DNA of 64,000 nucleotides from Diphasiastrum complanatum. Lineage: Eukaryota > Streptophyta > Lycopodiopsida > Lycopodiales > Lycopodiaceae. The stretch lies in the NCBI GenBank assembly GCA_029204225.1, contig CM055096.1, forward strand, positions 30,390,557-30,454,556, written 5' to 3'. The notes beneath the pieces are model-generated. The model had not been told where the DNA came from. It made no database searches and saw nothing but the letters and a program-made list of their open reading frames with translations. The position numbers and the translations under genes are program-made. How positions within the stretch are numbered: position 1 is the stretch's first letter; every line of letters begins with the position of its first letter. Below, in pieces: positions 23,572-34,900 of the stretch.

Positions 23572-23611
23572 GACTCGCCACGAGGCGAGTCGACGGGACA
23601 CACGTCCCGTC
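23572..23611. repeat. Twin perfect hairpins in the LTR-like block
   Basis: GACTCGCC-acga-GGCGAGTC (23572-23591) is followed with no gap by GACGGGAC-acac-GTCCCGTC (23592-23611). Each has perfect 8-bp arms and a 4-base loop. Confidence 0.85.
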
Positions 23612-24489
23612 AATGACAACCTGGGCCATGCATGGGTTGCTGTTGTAAAGTTACCTTTACAAGCTTTACTTCAGGCACCATCGGCGCCAGCAACGCCCCT
23701 ACTGCTCCTGGCGCCACTGTGACTATAATCCAGCCGGCGCCAAGTTCCTATGGCTGAAAATCTTTGATCGGTTCTAGCGAAGTCCAGAGAGCTCAGATCG
23801 ATGCAATCACCTCACATGATCTAGGCATGATTAAAGGAAGCATGGGGATCAATAAATTCTAGAGAGAGAAAATGACTTGCTAGAGACAGAAAAATCTTAG
23901 AGAGAGAAAATGTGCTTTACTAGCTTGGGTAGAGTACTTGGTATGAGGGGAGGTGGCGAATCCCACCAATACTATAGGGGAGTGCGGGTTGCGACTCAGG
24001 ACGAGCTCCAACCAAGTCTCAACCTCCCTTGCTGGAATGTTGTCCTGGCGCCCGCCTTGGCATACTCGGAGACTAGGGTCGGTCACTCACTTGAAATGTA
24101 ACCTTCTCAGATTTATCAATAAAGTGGGATTTTTCCCAAACTGACTCTGATTACCTTTTGGGTTTCAGTGTTTGGTAAAAGCGCCAGTTGTAAGGCCGCT
24201 TCAAACTTTTTGATCTGGCACATAGCTGAGGGTCGTATCCCGGGAGCCAACGGTATGCCATCGGGACCATTCGGTCTGTGGTGCCAGCGGTATGCTGTCG
24301 GGACCATTTGGTCCAAGAACTGGTTGTCTCCATATTTGTCGCGACTTGTGGTCCTGAGTGTTTCTTGCATGAACATGAATGGGTTAAGCTCTTGGGGAAC
24401 GGGCTCTAACATGTCGGCTGAGTTGGATGGCTTGCTTGGGTGGAAGTTACCTGTTTATAGCTATCCAGTCTCGCGTGGCGCTAGGTTGG

Positions 24490-24740
24490 CTTCCAGCGCT
24501 CGTGACAAAGCTTTCAGTTGGTTAAGTCCGATGTAAGTCAGACCGCTTGCTTGGAATGGATGTTACTCGTTTGCAACGAAGCTTCGAGTTGGTTAAGTTT
24601 GATGATGTCGGGCAGCTGGCTTGGAGGGAAGTCACCCACATCGGGACCCCTGATTTGGCATGGCGCCAGATTGGATCTCAATGTTGGTCTCAGAACTTCA
24701 AGTTGGTTAAGTCTGATCGTTGTTGGCGAGTTGGCTGCTT
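24490..24740 (+). repeat. Imperfect repeats containing AGTTGGTTAAGT
   Basis: AGTTGGTTAAGT followed by a similar context ending in CTTGG or TTGGC occurs at about 24515, 24587 and 24701. It looks like a decayed internal tandem repeat of the LTR. Confidence 0.6.
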
Positions 24741-24829
24741 GTATGTCAAGTGGGTCTGGACGGCAAGAGCTAAAGGTTGGGAAGCTAAGTCGTGGTTCCC
24801 AACTCCCTTTGGGATGTCTGCGCTATATG

Positions 24830-24842
24830 TGGTATCAGAGCC
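24830..24842 (+). other. Candidate primer binding site, tRNA-Met type
   Basis: TGGTATCAGAGCC is an exact match to the plant retroelement primer site. The preceding bases (CTATATG) do not give the usual CA end, so the LTR boundary is uncertain. Confidence 0.6.
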
Positions 24843-24913
24843 GACTGGCCGGTCAGCTATGTGGATCTCACAGGGATGGCCATTGTTTGGGGTTCATCAA
24901 GACAACTATTGTG

Positions 24914-25105
24914 CAAGGTGCTGCCCACAGTGTAAGCGCGGGTGCGTCCACGATCGGGGTGGTCAGCAGAACGGGGGCTTGATGAGTCAAGGTGCTGTCC
25001 TTGAGGTGTAAGCACGGTCAGTTTCCACGGTTTGGGCCTGGCGCCGTCTGCACGTAGGACAGATGAGGCAATGTGCTGCCATTAGGTTGGTGTAAGCACG
25101 GTATG
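24914..25105 (+). repeat. Three imperfect repeats, period 75-80 bp
   Basis: CAAGGTGCTG-CC followed by GTGTAAGC-CGG occurs at about 24916, 24988 and 25069, in the leader downstream of the primer site. Confidence 0.7.
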
Positions 25106-25411
25106 TGCCTTGTGGGGTGCGAGGTGACATATTCGCGATAGCCACCGTTCGTTTAGCTACAAGGGCTATCGACCAAATTTGGTGGGGGCGTTACTGAGGC
25201 AATGATCAACTCACTCATAATGTGCAATTGTTTTCTTCTCTTGATTTCTCGTCATTCGTGTCGTTTGTTTTGATAGAATGATTTTGTGTCTGTGGTCGGT
25301 AGTTGTTTGCTTAGGTTCCTGCATTAATTCCGCAAGCTAGCTCAAACAGGTGGCAAAAGCCAGGTGCATACAAGATTAAGATACGTGCTTGCCGAAACCA
25401 AAACAATCGCG

Positions 25412-25750
25412 AAAATTTACATAGTGAGTGGGGAATGTATGCCTATAGAGTGATGCCATTTGGATTGAGCAATGGTCCTAGCTCATTCCAATAGGTAATG
25501 AATTATGCTCTCATTATAGAAGCTCCTTGAAATTTTATATTGATGACCTATATGTTTACTCCCTACACGGACCAAGCATTTAACCTGTTTGAAAAAAAGT
25601 GTTCATACAATGTCGATTATTTGGCATATTTTTAAATTCGACCAAATGCTAATTCTTGGTCACACACGATCTAAGCTAGGCCGTATCATTTCAAAACATG
25701 GTATTGCTATCGATGTAGACAAGATTCGCATAATATTTGCATGCCTGAAC
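25412..25750 (+). pseudogene. Ty3/gypsy reverse transcriptase fragment
   Basis: Contains EWGMYAYRVMPFGLSNGPSS then Q and a stop, followed in shifted frames by FYIDDLYVYS (the catalytic YIDD box) and LGRIISKHGIAIDVDKI. Stops and frameshifts throughout. Only the central RT block survives. Confidence 0.8.
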
Positions 25751-25859
25751 TCAGGTCCACCAAAAATAGCTTTTATGGAGGGCGTCATCAAGCAAAAATT
25801 TGGGAGATCGGTACCTAAGCCTCCTACTAGCAAATTGGGTGCGTGAGGGCTCAAATTAG

Positions 25860-26300
25860 AGGCAATACTACCTATCTTTCAGACTGTATACATGTTCAGA
25901 GATGTAAGATCTACTTTTAAGAGTTATTCAAGCTCAAAAATCATCATCAATATACTACATTTCCAATTTTTGAGGTTCTTAAAGGTGATTGATTCCTACA
26001 AAGCTTGGTAATAGCCTCCGGATAGCTTCAATATACATGTAAGAACATGCATGCAAAGTTTCATACATGGATCTTAAGAAAATATTCCAAAACAGTGAAA
26101 TAACCATAAAAAAATCATGTTTTTTTTTTATACATTTTTCAGGCTCTTTTGGCATGATACGGTGGATCAAATTGGCATGCAAGTGCAATCAAGCCCAATT
26201 TACTATAATCTATCTACATGCAAGCACACAAAGTTTTGATTTTGTTAGATGATAGCTCTTACTACCAATTTCTAATCGAAAATGCTAAAAAACAAGCAAT
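25860..26300. other. Non-coding stretch, nothing recognised
   Basis: AT-rich, with no domain or repeat structure I can support. Confidence 0.3.
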
Positions 26301-26318
26301 TTTTGACTAGAACATAGT

Positions 26319-26650
26319 CTAGAACCATAACTGGCATGCAATCATTAAATCATCATTTAATGACTCCCTAATTGAAGGTTCACTTGCTGGAAATTCAGAT
26401 CTATAACAAGTTATGAAAGTTTGAAAACATGTCATAAACTGGCTAAATTCACCAATCACCCATATTGGTATGGAGAAAGCCAAAATTTGATGGATCTTAG
26501 TAACATGCAAGTTGAAATACTGACAAAACACCCAGTTAGAAGCTTGTTCACTACCAGGAAGAGAGAATGAATTGATCTCCACCAACGTGTTGACAAAAAA
26601 ATTCATAGCTCCAATCCCTTCGATCTTCGTAAGCCATGCTCTGATACCTC
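26319..26650 (-). mobile_element. Possible minus-strand LTR element start with tRNA-Met-like primer site
   Basis: GCTCTGATACC at 26638-26648 is the complement of GGTATCAGAGC. A 129-codon minus-strand frame (26708-26319) runs through it and matches no family. The base before the match is not T, and the flank (26649 upward) does not end in the expected way, so this is a weak call. Confidence 0.35.
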
Positions 26651-26708
26651 TATAATGAGAAGTACCTCCAAGGTTCTGCTTACAAGACACATACAAAGGA
26701 ATGACCAA

Positions 26709-27780
26709 CCATGCAGATGCTACTGATCAATCTCCAATAGCATCTCCCCGTGCTAGGGAATAGGATGTAGGTGTAGAGAGAGTAACCTGGCAATGAAAAC
26801 CGTACTATGGAATGGTAGTAGGGCAAGTTCCCACTAGGATATATTGACTTAGCCTCTCATGTGCATGTGCCCATGCAAGCCAAGAATATTCCCAAAAGCG
26901 CTTTTCATTGCTATTGATTCTCTACATGCCTATAGTCATCCTAACCCGTGCAATAGCTCCACACGTCACAATATGTGTGAATGAGTCCTCACAAGGTTAT
27001 TGGTTACATTTATGGCGTAGTTCATAACAACCAAGCATAACCAATAATCTCGAGTACTGGAGTACCGTCATGTATCCAAGTCTAGGACTATGCCGAATCC
27101 TATATACAAGACATTGATCATAAGATTTGCTTTCTATACGTTAATAGTCGAATAATTGTATTGTATATGTAATGATGGACTCATACAACAATGCATTATA
27201 TCTTACGATGTAGTAGAGATCCGACCCAACGATACAATTATACTCACAAACCTACAAGGACAACTGTTCGAACATCTCCTCATAAAATTTTCTCTATCTA
27301 GATGCACAAAATCCGGATGCCAAAGACTTGAGACTCTTAACTTTTGAGAGTGTTGGTCTGCCCACCCTTGCATGTTTGTGAACATGATGCTTCCATTTTA
27401 GTTTATTGTTAATGATTTTCTTTCAACACCCTCCTTGCACAGTCCGAATGACTAGCACTTTCAACACATTTTTCAGACTGCTTAAAAAGCAAAATGAGCG
27501 ACCCATTGTTTTGAGCATTGATTATATTTTTTAAATGCAAATTATGCTTCATAATAGTCATTTGAAAAAAGCTTAACATCGAAAACATTGAATATGTTTT
27601 TCGAATGCAAATTCTATTACATAATGGTCATGTGAAAAAGTAGCAACTATGCATTATGCAGTGGAATGAGCCAGACACATGACATTCTTTTGCTTGGATA
27701 GAATCATACTCGACATAATGTCATCTCCCTGACTCATTCCACAATATATAAGATATCAAGAGATCAAATAATGTCATGCT
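26709..27780. other. Non-coding region, with a short duplicated motif
   Basis: No coding potential recognised. TTTTT-AATGCAAATT-T followed by ACATAATGGTCATGTGAAAA or a close variant occurs near 27528-27570 and 27596-27640, a diverged duplication. Confidence 0.35.
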
Positions 27781-28674
27781 CTATGATCTAGAGCTCACTC
27801 TAAAACCATGGTGACCTGCTCTAAGGGCATAAATGCCGAGGCCCCACACTTTATCCTTTACATTAAACCCGCTTTAAGGGCGCGAGAGTTTTTTCAAACC
27901 CCCTAGCCTCCCTTTCTCTTTCATGACAGAGCTGGCGCGCTTTTCCTCTCGCTTCGTTTCCTCATCTTATCTCCTCTCTCAGCTTCGCTACCCCCTCGCC
28001 TTCTCATTGTGACTACCTCTGCCCCCTCGCCACATAGCTATTGATCGCATCTCGCTACCCGAGTTCCGTTTCAAAGCTCGCAATTCCATCCAGATTCAGG
28101 ATCTTTTTTGTGGCGGATGCATGGAAACGGCTATGTTCGCCTGCTCTTTAATTCCAATTTCCAGCTCCTCAATGCATTCAATCCATCTCCACCAAATAAT
28201 TGCATTGCATATACATCCTGCAGAAAAGTCCTTGGCAGAATTGCAAGGCCTTTCCCTTTTGAATTCCTTTACTTCAATATTCGCCTGCAATGAGGCGGAT
28301 TAGATACCGTTATAGCCGCCCTGCAGTTGGTATAAAACAACAACTTATAATGTTTCAAACTTTAAGTTCTTAGATGGGTTAGGATTCACCTAGAGAAGCC
28401 AATCGTTCGTAGATTTCTTTAGCAGCTGTAATCAGAACTAGGTTGATCTGATTTCAAGATCCAGCACATCAGCCTCACTTGGCATTTGCCTTCAAAGACA
28501 GGCTTATACATGAACCATTAAATAATGACAAATGCATATAGAGGCCTTGCTTCTTAACGTTCAGGGCAGATATTACAGTTTTAAGAAAATTGTTATCAGG
28601 AATGTGAAAGGTTCCAAGGATCTAGCGGATTCTATGTTCACGCATAGATTGAAAAATCATCGTCGCCCTAACAA
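27781..28674 (+). promoter_or_regulatory. Probable E2F promoter and 5' untranslated region
   Basis: Upstream of the E2F start the composition changes to a C/T-rich stretch (about 27895-28060), typical of plant 5' leaders. Two GC-rich words containing GGCGCG (GGGCGCGAG near 27879 and TGGCGCGC near 27933) resemble E2F-site cores but do not match TTTSSCGC exactly. A 5'-UTR intron ending at an acceptor such as CGCATAG (near 28647) is possible. The transcription start cannot be placed from sequence alone. Confidence 0.35.
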
Positions 28675-28935
28675 ATGATTGATATCATGTCAAAACATGA
28701 AAGGAACGAAAAGGCTTCTGGCAAAAGTTCGGTTCAAGAGAGGAGCAGCTCGGCAGCGGAGCCAGCAGTGCAGCAGTCATCTTTGCTGCAGCAGCAGAAG
28801 AATGTTTTTTTTACATCATCTCGACCATCCTTTGCCAATGCTGAAGATTATCACCACTTTTACGAGCCAGCTGCCATTGGGACAAAACGTGCCAGTAATC
28901 AAAGTCAATCTGAGATGCTGGTCACTCGGTTCGCA
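28675..28935 (+). CDS. E2F: E2F exon 1
   Basis: 87 codons ending at a perfect donor (GTAAGT at 28936), phase 0. The start could be Met-1 (28675) or Met-5 (28687). It holds Ser/Gln-rich sequence, then [18 protein letters not shown], the conserved N-terminal element of plant E2Fs. Confidence 0.85.
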
Positions 28936-31900
28936 GTAAGTAATTGATGTCGTTTTCTCATAGAACTGGATGCATGCTTTGAACCTTTTTTGGAACCCTG
29001 CGCTCTTTAAGTTTGTTTGATATATCCTCATAGTCTTTTTCTTTTGCACAGCAGACTTCTGACTTTCTTGTGGTAAGACTAAGGTAGGCACATGAATTAC
29101 TTGTTTCTGATAAAGGGCACTGAAAAAATTTCACACTGGCTAGGTTGATTAGCAAAGACACGTTCAAAATACCATCCTAGAATTAACGTCCATATATTTT
29201 CCCCCCATCATTGTACATGTACTTCTCATTTGAGATCTTTGTCCAAGTTGCATCCAGCTGGTTTGTGCTAATTTATCTATCTTTGATGGTGCATTTTGCC
29301 CACCAGCTACATTCTCTGAATTTTTTGTGGTTTGAGCAAGCTGAAGTGATGCTATGTACGATTCTCTTTTACAGAGAAATTGGACTTCATTTGATTGGCT
29401 TTGCTCCTGAATGCTAGCCTTCACTGGGGCCAAGATTTGACTCTGTAGTTCACCTTCAGAGAAGTGATAAAACACTCAACAAGTTGACCTTGTGTAAATT
29501 TGTGAACTGCTAACATGGACATATAGTCATAATGCATTTGACCAACACCTACTCTTGCGTGCTGATGACGTAAGCAGGGAATGTCGTGCTTTGTAGTCTG
29601 TGCTATGCACGATGAAGTTTAATACTTTTATGGTTGGATTCCATAGACTTAGGGATTGCACATCTCTTTTTTGTTATGTTTTCACAATCATAGACTTGGC
29701 ATTAATGCATTTGCTATTGCATTAGTGAATTTTCAATGATGTACCTAACCAAATTTTCAATCATAGAAATCATGTAATGACATGAAAAGGGTAGCACACC
29801 ATGTGCTACCAGGAGAGGTTTCCATTCATCACATGTACAAACATTTGTTCAAATTAGAATTTCTATATTTTTACTAGAAACCAAATGATAGGTTTTTATC
29901 ACCTCTCTGATTCCAAGCCAACTCATTCATTGGGTGTGCAAGTAGTCGAATGTATTGAAAAACTTAGCCTGGTGGAAGGACTCACTACGCAAATGAGCAA
30001 GTGTATTGTCCATCTCATTGAGAACTTCTAGGATGTCGAATGTATTGACCACCTTGGTAAATGAATGTACTATCTACTTGATAGGATAGTCAATAGATAG
30101 GTTGCACTAATAGTTCAATCAAACAAGAGTACTGTTATGCTTTTGGGGCACTATATCATCAAATGTAATAATATGCAATAAGGACTGAAAGAAGCCAATT
30201 GCAACGCCGCCTGTGCACGGTTGTTAGGTTTTTCAAACCCATAAGCAAGTTGTCGAATGGAAGCGAGTGCGAGGGAGGAAGAATGAAAAAGAAGGGGAAG
30301 GTGGGGGGGGGGGAGATTTGTTTTTTAGGTTTTGGAAACCAAATTCTTGCGGGACCCATCGGATAAGTGTTGGTGGACCAATGTTTCGAGTAAGTAGATT
30401 AAGCCAAGAATTCTTTTGGTCTGCATGGGCCAACACAAAGCAGTATCTTGACTTTGGCCGGCCAACCAAAAAAAATTCTACTTTCTTCGCACTCAACCAT
30501 CTACCAAAAACAAAATTACTTATGTGAAAATTCAAAATCACTAATATTGTTAAATTGATTCGGTCATATGTCAAGGCGATAATTGTATGAGTATTGTAAT
30601 CTGATTTTCTGTTAATTGGTTTTGAGGCCTATGTATTTCAATTAGGGTTATCAATCAACAATAGTCGGAAATGAATGAACCGGGCCAAAAAAATTTCTTG
30701 GTTTTGTGGACAATCAACTAAGAGGTACTGATATGCCTTTGCCTTTGGTCTAGAACCTTATAAGAAAACATTTCCCTTGATTTAAACCCCATCGATGAAC
30801 GGTTAACCAGGGTTATATTGAAGTTAGCACAAGCACATCAAACTACAACTTGAAATGGTTGTACATTGTGAAATTTTTTAGTATTGACATTATTCTGCTA
30901 ATGGGGTTCATTGGCAGATTTTTTTTAGGATATTGAAAATTTAATTCTAATGCATGATTATTCAATTTTATTTCGGATTTACAACATAATCAATTTTTTA
31001 GGCAAATAAGAATTTCCGCTAATTTGCAAATTTTAGCAAGTTTACAAATCATACATATTCTAAAACCTTCTGAAGAGCTTTTTGCAATCATTTTTAAGGA
31101 TGTTTATATGAATTTTGTTTAGGATGCACTTTCGTATCATAAAAATCAAAAGTACAAATAAAAAAAAATCGCTAAAAGAGGGCTAAATGGCTACTTTTAG
31201 AATTTTTTTTAAGGGAAGTAAGACTTACATAGGATGTTGTAGCAGTTGATTTGCACTATTCATGATGGATCATGGAACTGATCGTCTAATACTTCGTAGG
31301 TGGATTCTATCTGGTTGAAGATTACACGTTTCCTTTGTTATGTCAAATATTATTCTAAACATACCATCAACATATTTTTTGTGGTATTAGAATATGTGAA
31401 ATTCTCATTTTGAGACCTTTTCCAAGTTGTTTTTGCTTTGTGCTCATTCTCTTATTGCTTTTGCTTTTTAGTGATAATCTTTATCATGTAACCTATATAA
31501 TGTTTGAATATTCCTTTCACATAGATTTTTTGTAAAGGGATACAAAACTATTGTGGACGTATGTTTGTGTATGTTAGTCACACCTACTGCTAGTTGTTGA
31601 TCAAGTGAGTGAGGATGTTGTAGCACTTGGTCCGTGCTTTGCATGATGGTGTTGATGGTTTAATTCTTTGTGGGTCGACTCTATAAGGTTGAAATGTATA
31701 TGTCTCTTATGTGAATTTGTGAATGCTATAATGGGCATGTCATAATGCATTTCACTTGAAGTTACCCTCTGCTAATGACTCCAATAGGAAATGGCCGATG
31801 TCGTCATGTATAGTTCTTGCTATGCACATGCAGTTTAATACTTTTATGGTGGAATCTATAGATATCAAGATTGCACATTGCTTTTGGTTATGTTCAAGTA

Positions 31901-34900
31901 CTATCCTAGATTTGACATCGGTATATTTTTAGTAATATTATCAAACATGAAGTTCTCTATTACATCCTTGATTTACTAGGTGTAATCAATACCTAACCCG
32001 GGGTAGAAGGAAGCCCAAACATGTTAATTGATATGATGTGGAACCTTTAGAGAGTTGTTAAAAACTTAGTATTTTCTTTGTACAAATGCATGACTGGTAG
32101 TGTGGATGTGTGCAAGTGACTCGCACGCTCTTTGATAAATTTAGGAAGGATGTCATTGCATTTGATTTACACAATGCATGATGGAGTCGATTTTCTAAGA
32201 CTTTGTGGGCAGATTCCTATTGGTTGAAGATTGTGATTCTCTTGTGTTACATCATAGTTTTTCATAAACATAATATCAATAAAATCTGTATGTCGTATTA
32301 GAAATCATGCAATTCTCATTTAAAACCTTTGTTCGAGTTCTGCCAACACTATATGAAATTGGATCTATCCTAGTTTCACATTTAGATAATAGTCTATGAA
32401 GGTCAATGTGGGATGCATGTGACTTGGAACCTACACTTGGGTGTTGATGAAGTGAGGAGAGATGTTGTAGCGTTTGGTCCATGCTCATGATGTAGTTGGT
32501 GGTCTTTTTGTGTGTGGACTCCATGAGGAGATATTGCAAGTCTCCTTTGTTATGTCAGGTACTACCCTAGACACATAAGAGATATATTTCTTTATCGTAT
32601 TAGTGGTCATAAAATTGTTATTTGAGATATTTGTCTAGGCTATGGCCAACTAGTTTGTGCTTATTCTTTTTTCTCTTTAGTGGTGCATTTTTCCCATGAG
32701 CTATGTAGCTAGGTTTTGAGCAATTTGAGTGATGAAATGTGAATTTCCTTATTTTTGTATGAGAAAATAGGGACTTCATTTTATTGGCTTTGCATAATGG
32801 TGCTAGCCTTTATAAAGACTCATTTGCCCTTCACCTTTAAGAAGTGGTAGAAATTGAGTTTACTGGTCTTTGAGCAGAACGTTTTTTCTTTTTTGGGTAT
32901 TCTTTCTAAATATTTTTAGGTGTCTCAGGGGAAAAAGCCTAGAAAGTTTAAAAGAACACCAATAGGTATCAGGTATTAGGAATATCAAATCATATGCGTA
33001 GTTGCATCGACCAAGTCCTCTTTACTACATTTTTTGATCGTGTGAAGCATAGAATAACATTGAACAACCCTTGTACGTTTACACTATGGTTATTGGGCCA
33101 ATATTCATGCACACAAAAGATGTTTTGACAGATTTTTTAAGCCTTGTTGGGAATCCTTCTACCGAATCGTACCTTGTTGCACATCATGTAGGGTATTGTG
33201 TTCTTTAATGCATACAGAATGAACAATTATTGAAGCAAGCATAATTCAAAGTGAAAAAACTTCATCCTTGTGAGGTTTGATTTCTTGTCTTGGTAGCATT
33301 CCTTCCTCAACACTCTAAATTTTCAACATGCAAGCTTTGGCTTTGATGCCTTGGTTTTCCCTAAACCATCATTTGATCGTTGTTTTTGTGGTTGAATCTT
33401 TGCTAGATGAGGCTGCAATTGTTGCTGGATGTGGCTATCTTCTCAGTCATCCCTCTACAAAGCCTCCTTCTAGTGGACTAAGGAAGGCTAGCTCTTCTTT
33501 TCCATTGGACTAAGGAAGAGCTAGTCTTCCTTAGTCCATTGGAAGACTAGCTCAAAAGATTGGTCAACTAAAGACCACCCTCATGTATGTATATGAGGAG
33601 ATATCCTTCAATGATCTTCCTGTCCACGAGAAAGGTTTTGCCTTAGACGTTGTAAATGTGATGTGAGGAGTAAGTGGCATACGTTCGACATGGTGACACG
33701 TATGTGTTACGACCATATTCAGCTAAGGACATGGAATAGTCCTAATATGGTAGTCTGGCCCTTCAATGTTCGAGATTGTTGGTCACGCCGAGATTTAATT
33801 CCATGTCAAGGCCTATATGTGACTAATGACCTTGAGAGGACCTAGACACTCTCATTGAGACATATGGAGTAGTGCATGTACATGTGATTGATATAGGCAT
33901 GAGGACTGCATGGGAGTTGTGATCTATTTATAGTTGGATTGCATGGGGGTTGCATGGGTTCATGCACATGACTCTACTCTCTATATTTTGAGGTAAAGAT
34001 TCTCCCTTCGACAACTTTTGGTTCAGGTTACCAGGTGCTCTCTTCTCCTCAAGCATTCACATGGCATGACTCGGGGGCTAGATCTAGAATTGATCTAGGA
34101 TTGGTTGGGAGGTTTTGCTCCTACATGTCTCTTGTTGTGCTTACCTATCCTCATCTTAGGGGTTTTCCCTAGTGGTGTTTACATTGGTATCAGAGCAAGG
34201 CTAAGATGCAGACTTGGTTGGGATGGAGACGAGCTCTACATTGGGTTGGGATCTGAAAGTGCTTGGATTTGCAAAATCTAAGTTGAGTGCTGATTTTTCA
34301 AGGGAAATTGGATTTGAGTTCGTTACTTCCGGATCAAAGCATGGTTAGCAAAATTGGTGGTAGAGTGCACATCTACTTAATTGATTTTGTTAAGTTTGCT
34401 TAGAATTAGTGTTCATTTCATTTTTGATTTCCTAATTCCTTGAGATTGTTCCAATTCATGTACGGGTTCTGCATGTATAGATCCAAGTGCTTGTCTAATA
34501 CCTTGAGCCTGCTAGATTAAATTCCATAGTATTGAGACTTGATTCATTGCTTTGGTCTATTATGTTCTTGTAAGATTGGTTTTATGCATAACTAAATTGG
34601 TTATTGATAGATTGATGGTAATCAATTTATCCAGAAAAAAATGTTGTATTATGAAACTAGTTACCGCACGTAGAGGATTAGAATATAAATCTAAAACTGA
34701 TCCTCCAGTAATCATGCCAGTTAAGAACATAATAGAGTTCTGCAAATCATTTCTCTAATGGAGAGCAAGGGTTAAGCAAGGTAAGAGACATTGTAGGATT
34801 GTAACAGCCATGCATGCAGATAAAACCTCGGAGAGATGCTTGTTGTAAGGTCTGTAACTGAGGGAATAGTTTTTTCTTTGATTGCAGACCATAACCTGTT

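Larger units (their letters stand above)
23511..24829 (+). mobile_element. GGCGCC-rich LTR-like block
   Basis: Non-coding, starting after the purine tract that follows copia RNase H. It contains several GGCGCC words (23686-23740), CT/GA-rich flanks, CAATAAAG near 24118, and two GGTATGC-TCGGGACCATT repeats near 24253 and 24289. Its end meets a tRNA-Met-type primer site at 24830, which suggests a full LTR of about 1.3 kb. An inverted, internally deleted relative lies at 54286-54562. Confidence 0.55.

Noticed and set aside
24830-24842. Using this primer site to define an intact copia or gypsy element
   Set aside because: No CA end precedes it, no matching second LTR is in place, and the downstream gypsy RT scrap at 25412 is too decayed to link.
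27740-27755. ATATATAAG as the E2F TATA box
   Set aside because: It is more than 900 bp upstream of the start codon with no support for a transcription start there.
30240-30540. Open frames on both strands with a G-run near 30301-30313
   Set aside because: Purine-rich low-complexity composition explains them. No domain is seen.
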